From Anaerolineaceae bacterium (GTDB lineage Bacteria; Chloroflexota; Anaerolineae; Anaerolineales; Anaerolineaceae): DNA of 12,791 nt. The position numbers and the translations under genes were made by a program. The DNA is taken from NCBI GenBank assembly GCA_014860845.1, contig JACZIY010000657.1, forward strand, positions 1-12,791, given 5' to 3'. Shown piece by piece: positions 1 through 8,089 of the stretch; position 1 is the stretch's first letter, and the number at the start of each line of letters is the position of its first letter. The notes beneath the pieces are model-generated. The model was not told where the DNA came from. It saw only the letters and a program-made list of their open reading frames with translations, and did no database searches.

Positions 1-113
1 TATTTCATTTTGTATTTCTGAAATTAAATGGCATAATAATTGCAATCATTTTTCATAATTATTGTATCGACAAATGGTAGGGGAAAACTTGGATGATCCC
101 ACAACAAAAATTA

Positions 114-143
114 TTTTCCTATACGATCCAATTGCCGTATAAT
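114..143 (+). promoter_or_regulatory. Candidate promoter of the tad operon
   Basis: A perfect -10 box TATAAT lies at 138-143, about 46 bases before the cpaB start. The best -35 candidates at 17-18 base spacing (114-120, T-rich, about three of six matches) are poor, and there is no TGn extended -10. It may need an activator or may simply be one of several AT-rich matches. The rest of 1-189 is AT-rich and shows no reading frame I would defend. Confidence 0.35.
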
Positions 144-189
144 AAATCATCAGGTTAGTTTTCCTAATCAAATCTAAGGAGACATAGAC

Positions 190-1281
190 ATGGCTAACAG
201 TGGAAGAAAAAGCGGAAGAATTTTTATCATTATTGCGTTATTGTTAATTGTGATCGTTGCAGCAGCAGCTGTGGTGTGGTTACGGTTAAGGCCGTTGTTA
301 CAACCCACCGAACCTGCTGCAGAGGATTCTCCTCAAATACAAATTGAGGAGATGGTCGATATCGTGATCACTACCCAATTTGTAAATCGTGGGGAAGTAA
401 TAAACGAAAGTGTCGTAACGATGATTCCTTTCCCGAAAAATGAATTGGTTGAAGGCACATTTTTCACTCAATTGGAATCAGTGGTTGGAAAAAGAGCAAT
501 CTATCCTTTAGAAGCAAGAATGCCTCTTACACCCAGAATGTTGATTGATGGTGAAACGGGAGGATCAATTGCTGCTTTTGATATACCTGTTGATAAAACT
601 GCGCTCTCTGTATTAATTGATCGGGAAGCCATGATAGCTTATGCTCCACAAGCTGGGGACCATGTCATGGTCATCGGATGTATGCTGCTTGTTGACGTTG
701 ATCCTGAGTACCAGTCCATTCTTCCCAATTACACTGGGTCAGTAACCAAACAGATTTTACAGGCAGAAAGCAGTACTGAATCATTGACCGTGATTATTTC
801 AAGTGGTGGACAAGGATCAACTCAAGGACGAACAGAATTAGATCCAACTCTCAACGAGCCAGTGTATGTTGTTCCTTCCGAAGCACAACGGCCAAGACTT
901 GTCTGTCAGAATGTAATTCAGGATGCGATCGTTCTTAGAATGGGTGACTTCCCCATATCTGGAGAAGAACCTACTCCTGCAGACCAGGTTGTTGTTCCTG
1001 AGGGACAAGAAGGTGAGGTTCAACCTCCACCTGAAATTCCTGCCCCGGATATTGCGACACTTGTTGTATCTCCACAGGACGCAGTTGTGCTTACGTATAT
1101 GAGAAAAGCAAATATAATGCTCACACTGGCTCTTCGAAATCCAAATAATACTCAAACCATTCTAACAGATGCTGTTACTCAACAATATTTGATGGATCAA
1201 AAGAACATTCCACTCCCTGCAAAATTGCCATTTGCTCTGGAACCGCGTGTAGGTCTTTACGCACCGATTACACAACCCTAA
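190..1281 (+). CDS. cpaB: Flp/Tad pilus assembly protein CpaB (RcpC/SAF-domain family)
   Basis: This is a CpaB/RcpC-like component of the Tad pilus machine, anchored in the cytoplasmic membrane with its bulk outside. Residues 11-31 form one hydrophobic anchor after a basic N-terminus. About 54-120 is a SAF-like domain (the pattern 'NRGEVINESVVTMIPFP', then 'ARMPLTPRML'). About 130-235 fits the RcpC region. An acidic, proline-rich linker near 258-285 precedes a C-terminal block ('PQDAVVLTYMRKAN') typical of CpaB. The ATG is supported by AAGGAG at 176-181, eight bases upstream. It is the first visible gene of a seven-gene run. In diderm bacteria CpaB works with the secretin, but none is seen here, so its role may be in the wall or periplasm-like space (inference). 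The family call is firm; the exact function is not known. Confidence 0.85.
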   Translation: MANSGRKSGRIFIIIALLLIVIVAAAAVVWLRLRPLLQPTEPAAEDSPQIQIEEMVDIVITTQFVNRGEVINESVVTMIPFPKNELVEGTFFTQLESVVGKRAIYPLEARMPLTPRMLIDGETGGSIAAFDIPVDKTALSVLIDREAMIAYAPQAGDHVMVIGCMLLVDVDPEYQSILPNYTGSVTKQILQAESSTESLTVIISSGGQGSTQGRTELDPTLNEPVYVVPSEAQRPRLVCQNVIQDAIVLRMGDFPISGEEPTPADQVVVPEGQEGEVQPPPEIPAPDIATLVVSPQDAVVLTYMRKANIMLTLALRNPNNTQTILTDAVTQQYLMDQKNIPLPAKLPFALEPRVGLYAPITQP

Positions 1282-1331
1282 ATGGAAGTTTTGGATCAAA
1301 AAATATTAAAAATGGAACAAAGAGGATAGAA

Positions 1332-2537
1332 ATGGCGAATCCAGATAAAATTCGGGTAGTAATTGTCGATGACATCACAGAAACACGCGAAAATATTCGC
1401 AGAATGCTGCAATTTGACCCGAAAATTGAGATCATTGGAGAAGCCAGAACCGGTAAAGAAGCCATTGAAATTGCGTCTCAAAAATTACCTGATGTAATGG
1501 TCATGGATATCAATATGCCGGATATGGATGGGCTGGTAGCCACTGAAAATATCCGGCGTAAACATCCTCACATCCAGATAATTATCCTTTCTGTTCAATA
1601 TGAATCAGGGTATATGCGGCGCGCGATGCTTGCCGGTGCAAGAGATTTTCTGTCAAAACCACCCTTAATTGACGAGTTGACCAATGCCATTCGTCAAGCT
1701 GGCAAATTAGCCATTGAAGAAAAACAAAAAGCTCAATTAGTTGTTGAAAGTGGTGAGACTTCTGCTGCACGTACCGGAAGATTAGGTAAAATAATTGTTG
1801 TTTATAGTCCCAAAGGTGGTGTTGGATGCACAACCATTGCTACCAACTTAGCTGTTGCTTTACATTCTGAAAGCTCACCTGCGGTGATAGTGGATGGGAA
1901 TCTTTTATTTGGTGACGTTGCTGTCTTCTTGAATGAGCAAGGAAGAAATACAATACTCGACCTCGCTCCCCGCGCTGATGAACTGGATCCTGATATTATC
2001 AATGAGGTCCTGATTACACATTCACTATCAAATATTAGGGTATTAGCTTCACCTCCCAGACCTGAATTTGCTGACCAGGTCTCTTCAGACCAATTTCAGA
2101 AAGTCCTTCAATACTTGCAAAGGATTTATGAATACATCATTGTCGATACCACGCCTTACCTCACCGATATTGTACAATCAGCAATCGACATAGCGAATTT
2201 AATTGTTTTGGTCGCTACGCAAGATATCCCTTCCATCAAAAGTACAAACTCTTTCTTGAGCCTATCTGATCAATCAGGAATCAACAGAAAAAGAATCCTG
2301 TTTGTTCTAAATCGTTTTGATAAAAGAATAGCCATTTCTCCAGAGAGAATTAGTGAAAGTTTAAAACAAATCGTTGAAGGTGTCATTCCTCTAGAGGAAA
2401 GAATCGTTACCACCTCAATTAATAGAGGTGTACCTTTCATTATTGAAAACAAGACTACACTCATCGCTAAAAGCATTTATGCTATGAGTGAAAAAATAAA
2501 AGAAAAAATTGCAACGCATATTGAAGAATTAGTTTAA
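1332..2537 (+). CDS. cpaE: CpaE/TadZ-like pilus localisation ATPase: receiver domain fused to ParA/MinD-type domain
   Basis: This protein has two domains. Residues 7-125 are a response-regulator receiver with every key position present: acidic pair D13-D14, phosphoacceptor D59 (in 'VMDINMPDMDG'), S87 and K109. Residues 151-401 are a ParA/MinD-like ATPase with P-loop KGGVGCTT (161-168), switch-like 'VDGNLLFGD' (D188, D195) and Walker B-like 'IIVDTTP' (D272). In Tad systems CpaE/TadZ marks the pole or site where the pilus machine assembles. The first P-loop lysine (K161) is kept, but the second, expected at 166, is cysteine; atypical P-loops are known in the TadZ group. Many CpaE proteins carry a degenerate receiver, whereas this one looks able to accept phosphate. 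No histidine kinase is nearby. The start is supported by AGAGGA at 1321-1326. Confidence 0.88.
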   Translation: MANPDKIRVVIVDDITETRENIRRMLQFDPKIEIIGEARTGKEAIEIASQKLPDVMVMDINMPDMDGLVATENIRRKHPHIQIIILSVQYESGYMRRAMLAGARDFLSKPPLIDELTNAIRQAGKLAIEEKQKAQLVVESGETSAARTGRLGKIIVVYSPKGGVGCTTIATNLAVALHSESSPAVIVDGNLLFGDVAVFLNEQGRNTILDLAPRADELDPDIINEVLITHSLSNIRVLASPPRPEFADQVSSDQFQKVLQYLQRIYEYIIVDTTPYLTDIVQSAIDIANLIVLVATQDIPSIKSTNSFLSLSDQSGINRKRILFVLNRFDKRIAISPERISESLKQIVEGVIPLEERIVTTSINRGVPFIIENKTTLIAKSIYAMSEKIKEKIATHIEELV

Positions 2538-2558
2538 ATCTTAGAATAAGGAAATATT

Positions 2559-3956
2559 ATGTCGATATTACGACGAATACAAAATGAGAATTCGAACAAC
2601 CCTCCACAAAAACCGGGTGGATCGGAACCATTGAGAAATCCTGTTCTTCAATCAAGACGTGTATCTGCTCCATCCCCTACTACAACAAGTGATACTTATC
2701 AGGATTTAAAAAATCGTGTTCAGACAAAATTAATTAGTACACTTGATCCCAGTATGGATGTCAGTCAGACATCTGAAGTCAAGAAAACAATTCAGGAACT
2801 TTTTGAACAGATACTGAACGAAGAAAACATCATCTTATCGAGACCAGAACGTTCAAGAATGTTCGAACAAATTACGGCAGAAATACTCGGGTTTGGACCA
2901 TTACAGCGTCTCCTCGAAGACGAAACCATTACTGAAATCATGGTCAATGGAGCTAAGAATATTTACATCGAAAGATTTGGCAAGATCATTCGTGAGCCAA
3001 TGACATTCGAGAATAATGAACACGTGATGCGGATAATCGAAAGAATCGTTTCACCTCTCGGAAGACGTATTGATGAATCAAGTCCCTATGTTGATGCGCG
3101 TTTACCGGATGGGTCTCGTGTCAATGCCATCATTCCACCTCTTTCATTAGTCGGCCCAGTTTTAACCATCCGTAAATTTGCCAAGACACCAATAACTGTT
3201 GAGAATCTGATTGATTTTGGTTCAATTACGCCTGAAGGTATTCAATTTTTAGATGCATGTGTTAGATCTCGTATTAATGTCGTCATCTCTGGTGGTACAG
3301 GCTCTGGTAAAACAACATTATTAAACATTCTGTCAGGATTCATTCCAGCGGATGAACGCATTATCACTGTGGAAAATGCAGCTGAGCTCCAATTGCGTCA
3401 GGAACATGTTGTAACCCTTGAATCACGTCCGGAAAACATTGAAGGTAAAGGGGAAGTCACAATCCGACAATTGGTCATCAATACACTACGTATGAGACCT
3501 GATCGTATCATCGTTGGTGAAATTCGAGATGAAGCTGCCCTGGACATGTTGCAGGCGATGAATACCGGCCATGATGGATCAATGACCACCTTGCATTCAA
3601 ACAGTCCAAGGGATACTTTGGCCCGCCTGGAAACAATGACACTTATGGCTGGAATGGATCTTCCTGTTCGTGCCATCCGTGAACAGGTAGCTTCTGCTAT
3701 TGATTTGGTAGTTCATCAATCTCGTATGCGTGATGGATCCCGAAAAATTACCCAAATTACTGAAGTATCTGGTATGGAAGGCGAAATTATCACAATGACT
3801 GATATTTTTTCCTTTGAACTGTCAGGTTATGAAAATGGAAAAGTTGTTGGTCGCTTAAGGCCAACTGGACTTCGTCCAAAATTTATTGACAAGATTGAAC
3901 AATCAGGAATTCATCTTACTCCATCAATTTTTGGTATTGGTGAAAGACGTAGATAA
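2559..3956 (+). CDS. cpaF: Tad pilus secretion ATPase CpaF/TadA
   Basis: This is the hexameric type II/IV-secretion-type ATPase that powers Tad pilus assembly at the inner face of the membrane. Residues 1-50 are a Pro/Ser/Thr-rich flexible head. About 75-230 is the N-terminal domain ('[23 protein letters not shown]'-like region, '[14 protein letters not shown]'). The catalytic core has Walker [10 protein letters not shown] (245-253, K251, T252), an acidic and arginine-rich Asp-box region, Walker B-type GEIRD (320-324) and a His box MTTLHSN (342-348, H346). Its 465 residues are normal for the family. The ATG follows AAGGA at 2548-2552. It sits 21 bases after cpaE and 21 before tadB, whose product is its expected membrane partner. 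TadA is the alternative name in other systems. Confidence 0.95.
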   Translation: MSILRRIQNENSNNPPQKPGGSEPLRNPVLQSRRVSAPSPTTTSDTYQDLKNRVQTKLISTLDPSMDVSQTSEVKKTIQELFEQILNEENIILSRPERSRMFEQITAEILGFGPLQRLLEDETITEIMVNGAKNIYIERFGKIIREPMTFENNEHVMRIIERIVSPLGRRIDESSPYVDARLPDGSRVNAIIPPLSLVGPVLTIRKFAKTPITVENLIDFGSITPEGIQFLDACVRSRINVVISGGTGSGKTTLLNILSGFIPADERIITVENAAELQLRQEHVVTLESRPENIEGKGEVTIRQLVINTLRMRPDRIIVGEIRDEAALDMLQAMNTGHDGSMTTLHSNSPRDTLARLETMTLMAGMDLPVRAIREQVASAIDLVVHQSRMRDGSRKITQITEVSGMEGEIITMTDIFSFELSGYENGKVVGRLRPTGLRPKFIDKIEQSGIHLTPSIFGIGERRR

Positions 3957-3977
3957 GTTTATTGAAAGCAGGTATCG

Positions 3978-4967
3978 ATGGATATCGCCCAATTATTAAC
4001 ACAAATCAATCCAATATTAATATTATCGGTCGTTGGCGGCATTGCAGTGATTCTTCTAATTGTCGGCGTGGTGGTTTCTATTACCGTTGACCGTCGTGCT
4101 GCTGAAATGAACCGATTAGGAAAATATATCGAAGATGACGAATTCTTGTCCGAAAGGGATCGAGCCAGACCTCTCGTTGATTGGCTAAATAACAGGGTTG
4201 AAAGATCTACCTTGGGGGATAGGATTTCTAATAGTTTGTCGAGAGCGGACTTGAAGTTTAAACCTGGTGAATTTGTGTTTTTCACGATCATCAGTTCCGC
4301 CCTGTTAGCATTTGTGCTATGGTACATTGGCGGGAAAAATATTGTTGTCTTATTAATCGGCGCAGCGATCGGTTTATACTTACCCAATTTGTACGTGAAA
4401 TCCCAGCAAAGTAAACGTCTGGTCAAATTTGACCAACAACTGCCGGATATGTTGAATCTTATGGTTAATGGTTTGAGAGCAGGGTTTTCAACCATGCAAG
4501 CAATGGAAGCGGTTTCGAAAGAATTACCTGCTCCGATATGTGATGAATTTCGCCGTGTAATCCAGGAAATGCAATTAGGTGTTTCAATGGAAAGAGCCCT
4601 TGAAAATTTATTAATAAGAATTCCAAGTGATGATCTCGATTTAACCATTACTGCGATCAATGTTCAACGTGAAGTCGGTGGTAATCTGGCAGAAATCTTG
4701 GACTCAATCTCGTATACAATTCGTGAACGTATACGAATCAAAGGCGAAATCAGAGTATTAACCACTCAGATTATGTATTCTGGCCGGTTTCTGTCCCTGC
4801 TACCAATAATAGTAATTGGTGTTCTTTATTTATTAAATCGAGAATATATTATGGAATTTTTCCAACCCGAAAGTGGAATTTGTGGAATTATTGCATTGGT
4901 GGTTGCAGGATTAATGATTATCTCTGGTTACTTTGCAATGAACAAGCTCGGTGATATTGAGGTCTAG
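3978..4967 (+). CDS. tadB: Tad pilus inner-membrane platform protein TadB
   Basis: TadB and TadC together form the membrane platform that couples the CpaF ATPase to pilin polymerisation. Hydrophobic segments lie near residues 13-37, 99-117, 121-136, 272-288 and 300-320. The cytoplasmic T2SSF domain is at about 150-265, with the signature 'LPDMLNLMVNGLRAGFS' and 'FRRVIQEMQLG'. Its 329 residues are normal. The ribosome site is weak (AGCAGG just upstream of 3978), so translation may depend partly on the preceding gene. The block 'RVIQEMQLG' recurs as 'RVIQEIQLG' in the next gene, which shows the two are paralogues. Confidence in the family is high; TadB rather than TadC rests on gene order and length. 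Confidence 0.93.
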   Translation: MDIAQLLTQINPILILSVVGGIAVILLIVGVVVSITVDRRAAEMNRLGKYIEDDEFLSERDRARPLVDWLNNRVERSTLGDRISNSLSRADLKFKPGEFVFFTIISSALLAFVLWYIGGKNIVVLLIGAAIGLYLPNLYVKSQQSKRLVKFDQQLPDMLNLMVNGLRAGFSTMQAMEAVSKELPAPICDEFRRVIQEMQLGVSMERALENLLIRIPSDDLDLTITAINVQREVGGNLAEILDSISYTIRERIRIKGEIRVLTTQIMYSGRFLSLLPIIVIGVLYLLNREYIMEFFQPESGICGIIALVVAGLMIISGYFAMNKLGDIEV

Positions 4968-4988
4968 GAAAATCCTGGAGGTCTGATT

Positions 4989-5936
4989 ATGGTTATATTA
5001 ATTATAGTTTTGGTTACTGTCCTAGTAATCGCAATCATTCTCACAGTGATTGGTCTACGAAGCCCAGAATTCGATGAAAATCGGGTGTTAAATGAAAGAT
5101 TAGATGAAATAAATCTGGACGAAGGGCCCTTGGAATTGAGAAAGCTAGAGCTTTCTCTGCCTTTTCAAGAAAGAGTTGTTTATCCCATAGCAAGAAAATT
5201 AGGTGAACTGGCCATCCGATTCACTCCTCAAAACGCAATGCAATCCATTGAAAGAAAATTGGAATTAGCGGGAGTCTCATCTGCTATTGATCCAACAATC
5301 ATTCTTGCAACCCAATTCATTGGTCTGATTTTCTTTGGGGGTATCATTTTGTTTGTGCTTTCCATTGGATCTACTGGTTGGCCATTAGGAAGAAAATTAT
5401 TATTATCATTGCTTTTTGGTCTGATAGGATTTTATTTTCCCAGCATGATTCTTTCCTCAAGAATCTCAAGACGGCAAAAAGAAATTCGAAAAGCGATGCC
5501 AGATGCGTTGGATCTGTTGACAATCTGCGTAGAAGCTGGTTTAGGTTTCGATGCAGCCATGCATAAAGTCAGTGAAAAATGGGAAAGCCAGTTATCGATG
5601 GCATTTGCAAGGGTAATTCAGGAAATCCAACTTGGAAAAGTTCGAAGAGAAGCATTAAGGGATATGTCTAATCGCATTGGTTTACCTGAGATGACAAGTT
5701 TTGTCGCTGCAGTCATTCAAAGTGAACAATTAGGTGTATCTTTATCGAAGGTTCTTCGAATCCAGGCAGATCAGATGCGAATTCGCCGAAGACAGCTGGC
5801 AGAAGAAGAGGCTCATAAAGCCCCAATTAAAATGCTTATTCCAATGGGATTATTAATATTTCCATCTTTAATGATCGTTTTGTTAACACCAGCTGCGATC
5901 AGATTAATGCAATCTGCTCTCGGTGGAATGTTCTAG
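4989..5936 (+). CDS. tadC: Tad pilus inner-membrane platform protein TadC
   Basis: This is the second T2SSF-family platform protein. It has an N-terminal membrane segment (2-22), a hydrophobic pair near 104-127 and 136-155, a T2SSF domain near 170-275 ('MPDALDLLTICVEAGLGFD', 'RVIQEIQLG', 'SEQLGVSLSKVL') and a C-terminal hydrophobic region near 280-308. The phrase 'CVEAGLGFDAA' is typical of TadC. Its 315 residues fit the family. GGAGGT at 4977-4982, six bases before the ATG, is one of the strongest ribosome sites here. It is the last recognisable pilus gene in the operon; comF follows after 18 bases. Confidence 0.93.
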   Translation: MVILIIVLVTVLVIAIILTVIGLRSPEFDENRVLNERLDEINLDEGPLELRKLELSLPFQERVVYPIARKLGELAIRFTPQNAMQSIERKLELAGVSSAIDPTIILATQFIGLIFFGGIILFVLSIGSTGWPLGRKLLLSLLFGLIGFYFPSMILSSRISRRQKEIRKAMPDALDLLTICVEAGLGFDAAMHKVSEKWESQLSMAFARVIQEIQLGKVRREALRDMSNRIGLPEMTSFVAAVIQSEQLGVSLSKVLRIQADQMRIRRRQLAEEEAHKAPIKMLIPMGLLIFPSLMIVLLTPAAIRLMQSALGGMF

Positions 5937-5954
5937 TAAAAAATAGGGAGACCA

Positions 5955-6740
5955 ATGTCTTTCTGGGTGGAATACCCATCTATTAGCATACCTCTTTATA
6001 GGTCAATTTGGAAATTAGTAGACTTTATATTTCCTCCCCAATGTGCTGGCTGTGGATTAATTGGGGAAAGGTTTTGTTCTGAGTGTTCCCAACAGGTTCA
6101 CATATTGGAAGGGAACCTTTGCGACAAATGCGGTGAACAGCTGACATATTTTCATCATAATATCCAGGACTGTTTTGATCATTTAAAAAACTTGAAAATG
6201 ATCAGGTCATTTTCATTCTATCAACCCCCATTATCTTTAGCTATTCAGAAATTAAAATATCATCGGGATATTGGTATAGCAGAAGTGCTGGCAAATTATC
6301 TTGTGGAATTGTACAATAAAAATAAAATGGATATTGATATGGTAATACCAGTACCATTAAGTCAAAAAAGGTTACATGATCGCGGTTACAATCAGTCCTT
6401 TTTGCTCGCATTACCATTTTCTATGAGTATAAATAAACCAATAAAAAAGCAGTCGCTGCGTCGATTTAAAGACACACGTTCTCAAGTAGGCCTTGATCGA
6501 CACGAGCGTTTAGTAAATGTATCCGAAGCTTTTGTCGCAGATTCCAATGATGTCAGTGGGAAAAATATTCTTTTAATTGATGATGTTTCTACGACCGGAT
6601 CGACATTGGAAGCTTGTGCATCAGCGTTGAAAATTGCTGGGGCTAAGGATATAGTTGGATTAACACTGGCTCGTGCTGTTCATACACATAGTGGTTTTAG
6701 TGATCGATTTAACGATGCCGTAACTGCACAAAAATTTTAA
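5955..6740 (+). CDS. comF: ComF family protein (zinc finger plus phosphoribosyltransferase domain)
   Basis: ComF/ComFC proteins carry an N-terminal zinc ribbon and a type I phosphoribosyltransferase-like domain and are needed for DNA uptake in several naturally competent bacteria; their reaction is unsettled. Here the cysteines C30, C33, C41, C44, C56, C59 and possibly C73 form the finger. 'VIPVPLSQKRLHDRGYNQ' near 131-148 is the family hallmark, and DDVSTTGST (209-217) is the PRPP-binding loop. Its 261 residues are slightly longer than usual. GGGAG at 5946-5950 precedes the ATG. It sits inside the pilus operon, 18 bases after tadC and 15 before hpf. No ComEA, ComEC or ComFA lies in the window, so a competence role is inferred only. 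Confidence 0.88.
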   Translation: MSFWVEYPSISIPLYRSIWKLVDFIFPPQCAGCGLIGERFCSECSQQVHILEGNLCDKCGEQLTYFHHNIQDCFDHLKNLKMIRSFSFYQPPLSLAIQKLKYHRDIGIAEVLANYLVELYNKNKMDIDMVIPVPLSQKRLHDRGYNQSFLLALPFSMSINKPIKKQSLRRFKDTRSQVGLDRHERLVNVSEAFVADSNDVSGKNILLIDDVSTTGSTLEACASALKIAGAKDIVGLTLARAVHTHSGFSDRFNDAVTAQKF

Positions 6741-6755
6741 TCCAGGAGGAATAAA

Positions 6756-7319
6756 ATGACAACCAAGGTAGATATCTTTACTAAAAATCTTAAAATGAAT
6801 GAAAGATTAGATGAGTATGTGAACAAAAAAATCACTAAACTTTATCGGTATTTGAACGACATCGATGAAACCAGAGTTGATCTTTCTTATATTAAATCTG
6901 CCAGAAATGCCTCCGATCGTCAGGTCGCACAAATTACAATTCGCGGAAAGGGTTACATACTACGCACCGAAGAACGGGCCGACGATATATTTGCTGCGAT
7001 TGATGAATCCGTGGAAAAAATGCAACGACAAATCGCCCGACTTAAAGGCAAAAGACAACGTGGTCGAGGTGATGGTATGCCTCTTTCTGAACTGGCTTCA
7101 GAACTACCAGAATTTGAAGAGCAAGAGGAAATTCCTGAAATTACACGCAGGAAAACTTTCTCCTTAATCCCTATGGATGAATTGGAAGCAATTGAACAAA
7201 TGAAAATGTTGGGGCATGAAGATTTCTTTGTATTTTTCAACATGAATACTGAAAGTATTAATATTCTGTATCACCGAAGGGATGGCGGCTACGGAATAAT
7301 CGAACCCAAATTAGGATAA
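6756..7319 (+). CDS. hpf: Ribosome hibernation promoting factor, long form (HPF/RaiA/YfiA family)
   Basis: Long HPF binds the small ribosomal subunit through its N-terminal S30AE domain and pairs two ribosomes through its C-terminal domain, giving inactive 100S dimers in starvation. Residues 1-100 are the S30AE domain (start 'MTTKVDIFTKNLKMNERLDEYV'-type, basic tail near 85-108). A Glu-rich linker runs to about 128, and 131-187 is the dimerisation domain ('RKTFSLIPMDELEAIEQM', 'GHEDFFVFFN', 'ILYHRRDGGYGIIEP'). Its 187 residues match the long form. AGGAGGA at 6744-6750 is a very strong ribosome site. It is the last gene before the terminator at 7334. The comF-hpf pair is also seen in Firmicutes (known for streptococci). 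Confidence 0.93.
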   Translation: MTTKVDIFTKNLKMNERLDEYVNKKITKLYRYLNDIDETRVDLSYIKSARNASDRQVAQITIRGKGYILRTEERADDIFAAIDESVEKMQRQIARLKGKRQRGRGDGMPLSELASELPEFEEQEEIPEITRRKTFSLIPMDELEAIEQMKMLGHEDFFVFFNMNTESINILYHRRDGGYGIIEPKLG

Positions 7320-7333
7320 AAGAAAAATATATT

Positions 7334-7362
7334 GGGGCTGCGGTAGCAGCCCCATTTTTTTT
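7334..7362 (+). terminator. Intrinsic terminator of the tad-comF-hpf operon
   Basis: A perfect 8-bp GC-rich stem, GGGGCTGC (7334-7341) and GCAGCCCC (7346-7353), encloses a GGTA loop and is followed after one A by eight T (7355-7362). It lies 14 bases after the hpf stop and separates this operon from efp. Confidence 0.95.
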
Positions 7363-7437
7363 ATTTAAGTTCGAGCTAATCCAATAACCCCTAAGATTTT
7401 GAATTCGTAAATTTTTTTTCATAGGCTTTCATCTTTT

Positions 7438-7463
7438 AAGGTTGAACGGAATAATCAAACCTT
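7438..7463. repeat. Imperfect inverted repeat touching the efp -35 box
   Basis: AAGGTTGA (7438-7445) faces TCAAACCTT (7455-7463), pairing over eight bases with one bulged A. The right arm shares two bases with the -35 box. It could be an operator or a chance palindrome in AT-rich DNA; nothing else supports a regulator here. Confidence 0.25.
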
Positions 7464-7490
7464 GTCACACATGGGTGCCTGGACTATAAT
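7462..7490 (+). promoter_or_regulatory. Sigma-70-type promoter for efp
   Basis: The -35 box TTGTCA (7462-7467) and -10 box TATAAT (7485-7490) are separated by exactly 17 bases, with five of six and six of six matches to consensus. Transcription should start near 7497, giving a leader of about 27 bases before efp. It lies downstream of the operon terminator, as expected for an independent unit. Confidence 0.85.
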
Positions 7491-7523
7491 CTATCCAATA
7501 ATTTTAGGTTTAGAAGGTGTTTA

Positions 7524-8087
7524 ATGATCGATGTCAATGAACTTCGCAAAGGTGTAACTTTTGAATTAGATGGAAATCTGTACAAAGTATTGGATTATGG
7601 TCACAATAAATCTGGCCGAGGATCAGCAACCATCCGAATCAAAGCAAGAAATATGATTACTGGCTCAACAATTGAAAAAACATTCAACTCTGGGCAACAA
7701 GTCCAGGATGTGCGTCTCGATTACCACAACGCTCAATACTTATACAACGATGGTGAATTTTATTATTTTATGGATAATGATACATTTGATCAATATCCGC
7801 TGCAATCTGAGATTTTGGTCGATTCAACTGATTTTCTAAAAGAAAATATGGAAGTGAAGATCACTTTTTATAATGCAAAAGCAATAGACATTGAATTGCC
7901 TATCTCAGTAGACCTGGAAGTGATCTATGCTGAAATGGCTGTTAAAGGCGACACAGCAACAGGTCAAACCAAAAAAGTCGAAGTGGAAACGGGAGCAACT
8001 GTTTATACTCCTTACTTCATTTCAACCGGGGATGTGATCAGGATTGACACAAGAACTGGTGAATATATCACACGTGTAACTCAATAG
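7524..8087 (+). CDS. efp: Translation elongation factor P
   Basis: EF-P binds between the P and E sites of stalled ribosomes and helps form bonds in proline-rich stretches. The 187 residues show the standard three-domain layout: KOW-like domain (1-65), OB domain (about 66-128) and C-terminal domain (about 129-187, ending 'PYFISTGDVIRIDTRTGEYITRV', the family signature). The tip loop that reaches the peptidyl-transferase centre reads HNKSGRGSA (27-35). R32 therefore occupies the position that is a modified lysine in E. coli or a rhamnosylated arginine in Pseudomonas, and S30 replaces the usual proline. No EarP, EpmA or ymfI-like modification gene is in the window. AGAAGG just upstream of the ATG is the ribosome site. 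It starts a three-gene unit. Confidence 0.95.
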   Translation: MIDVNELRKGVTFELDGNLYKVLDYGHNKSGRGSATIRIKARNMITGSTIEKTFNSGQQVQDVRLDYHNAQYLYNDGEFYYFMDNDTFDQYPLQSEILVDSTDFLKENMEVKITFYNAKAIDIELPISVDLEVIYAEMAVKGDTATGQTKKVEVETGATVYTPYFISTGDVIRIDTRTGEYITRVTQ

Positions 8088-8089
8088 AT

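Noticed and set aside
89..131. TTGGAT and ATCCAA inverted pair upstream of cpaB
   Set aside because: Six bases with a 31-base gap and no supporting element; most likely chance.
3959..4660. 233-codon open frame on the minus strand
   Set aside because: It lies wholly opposite tadB, whose protein has clear family motifs. The antisense translation has no recognisable domain and no ribosome site, so it is a shadow frame.
6865..7167. 100-codon + strand frame inside hpf
   Set aside because: It is fully contained in hpf, which has both family domains, and lacks a ribosome site.
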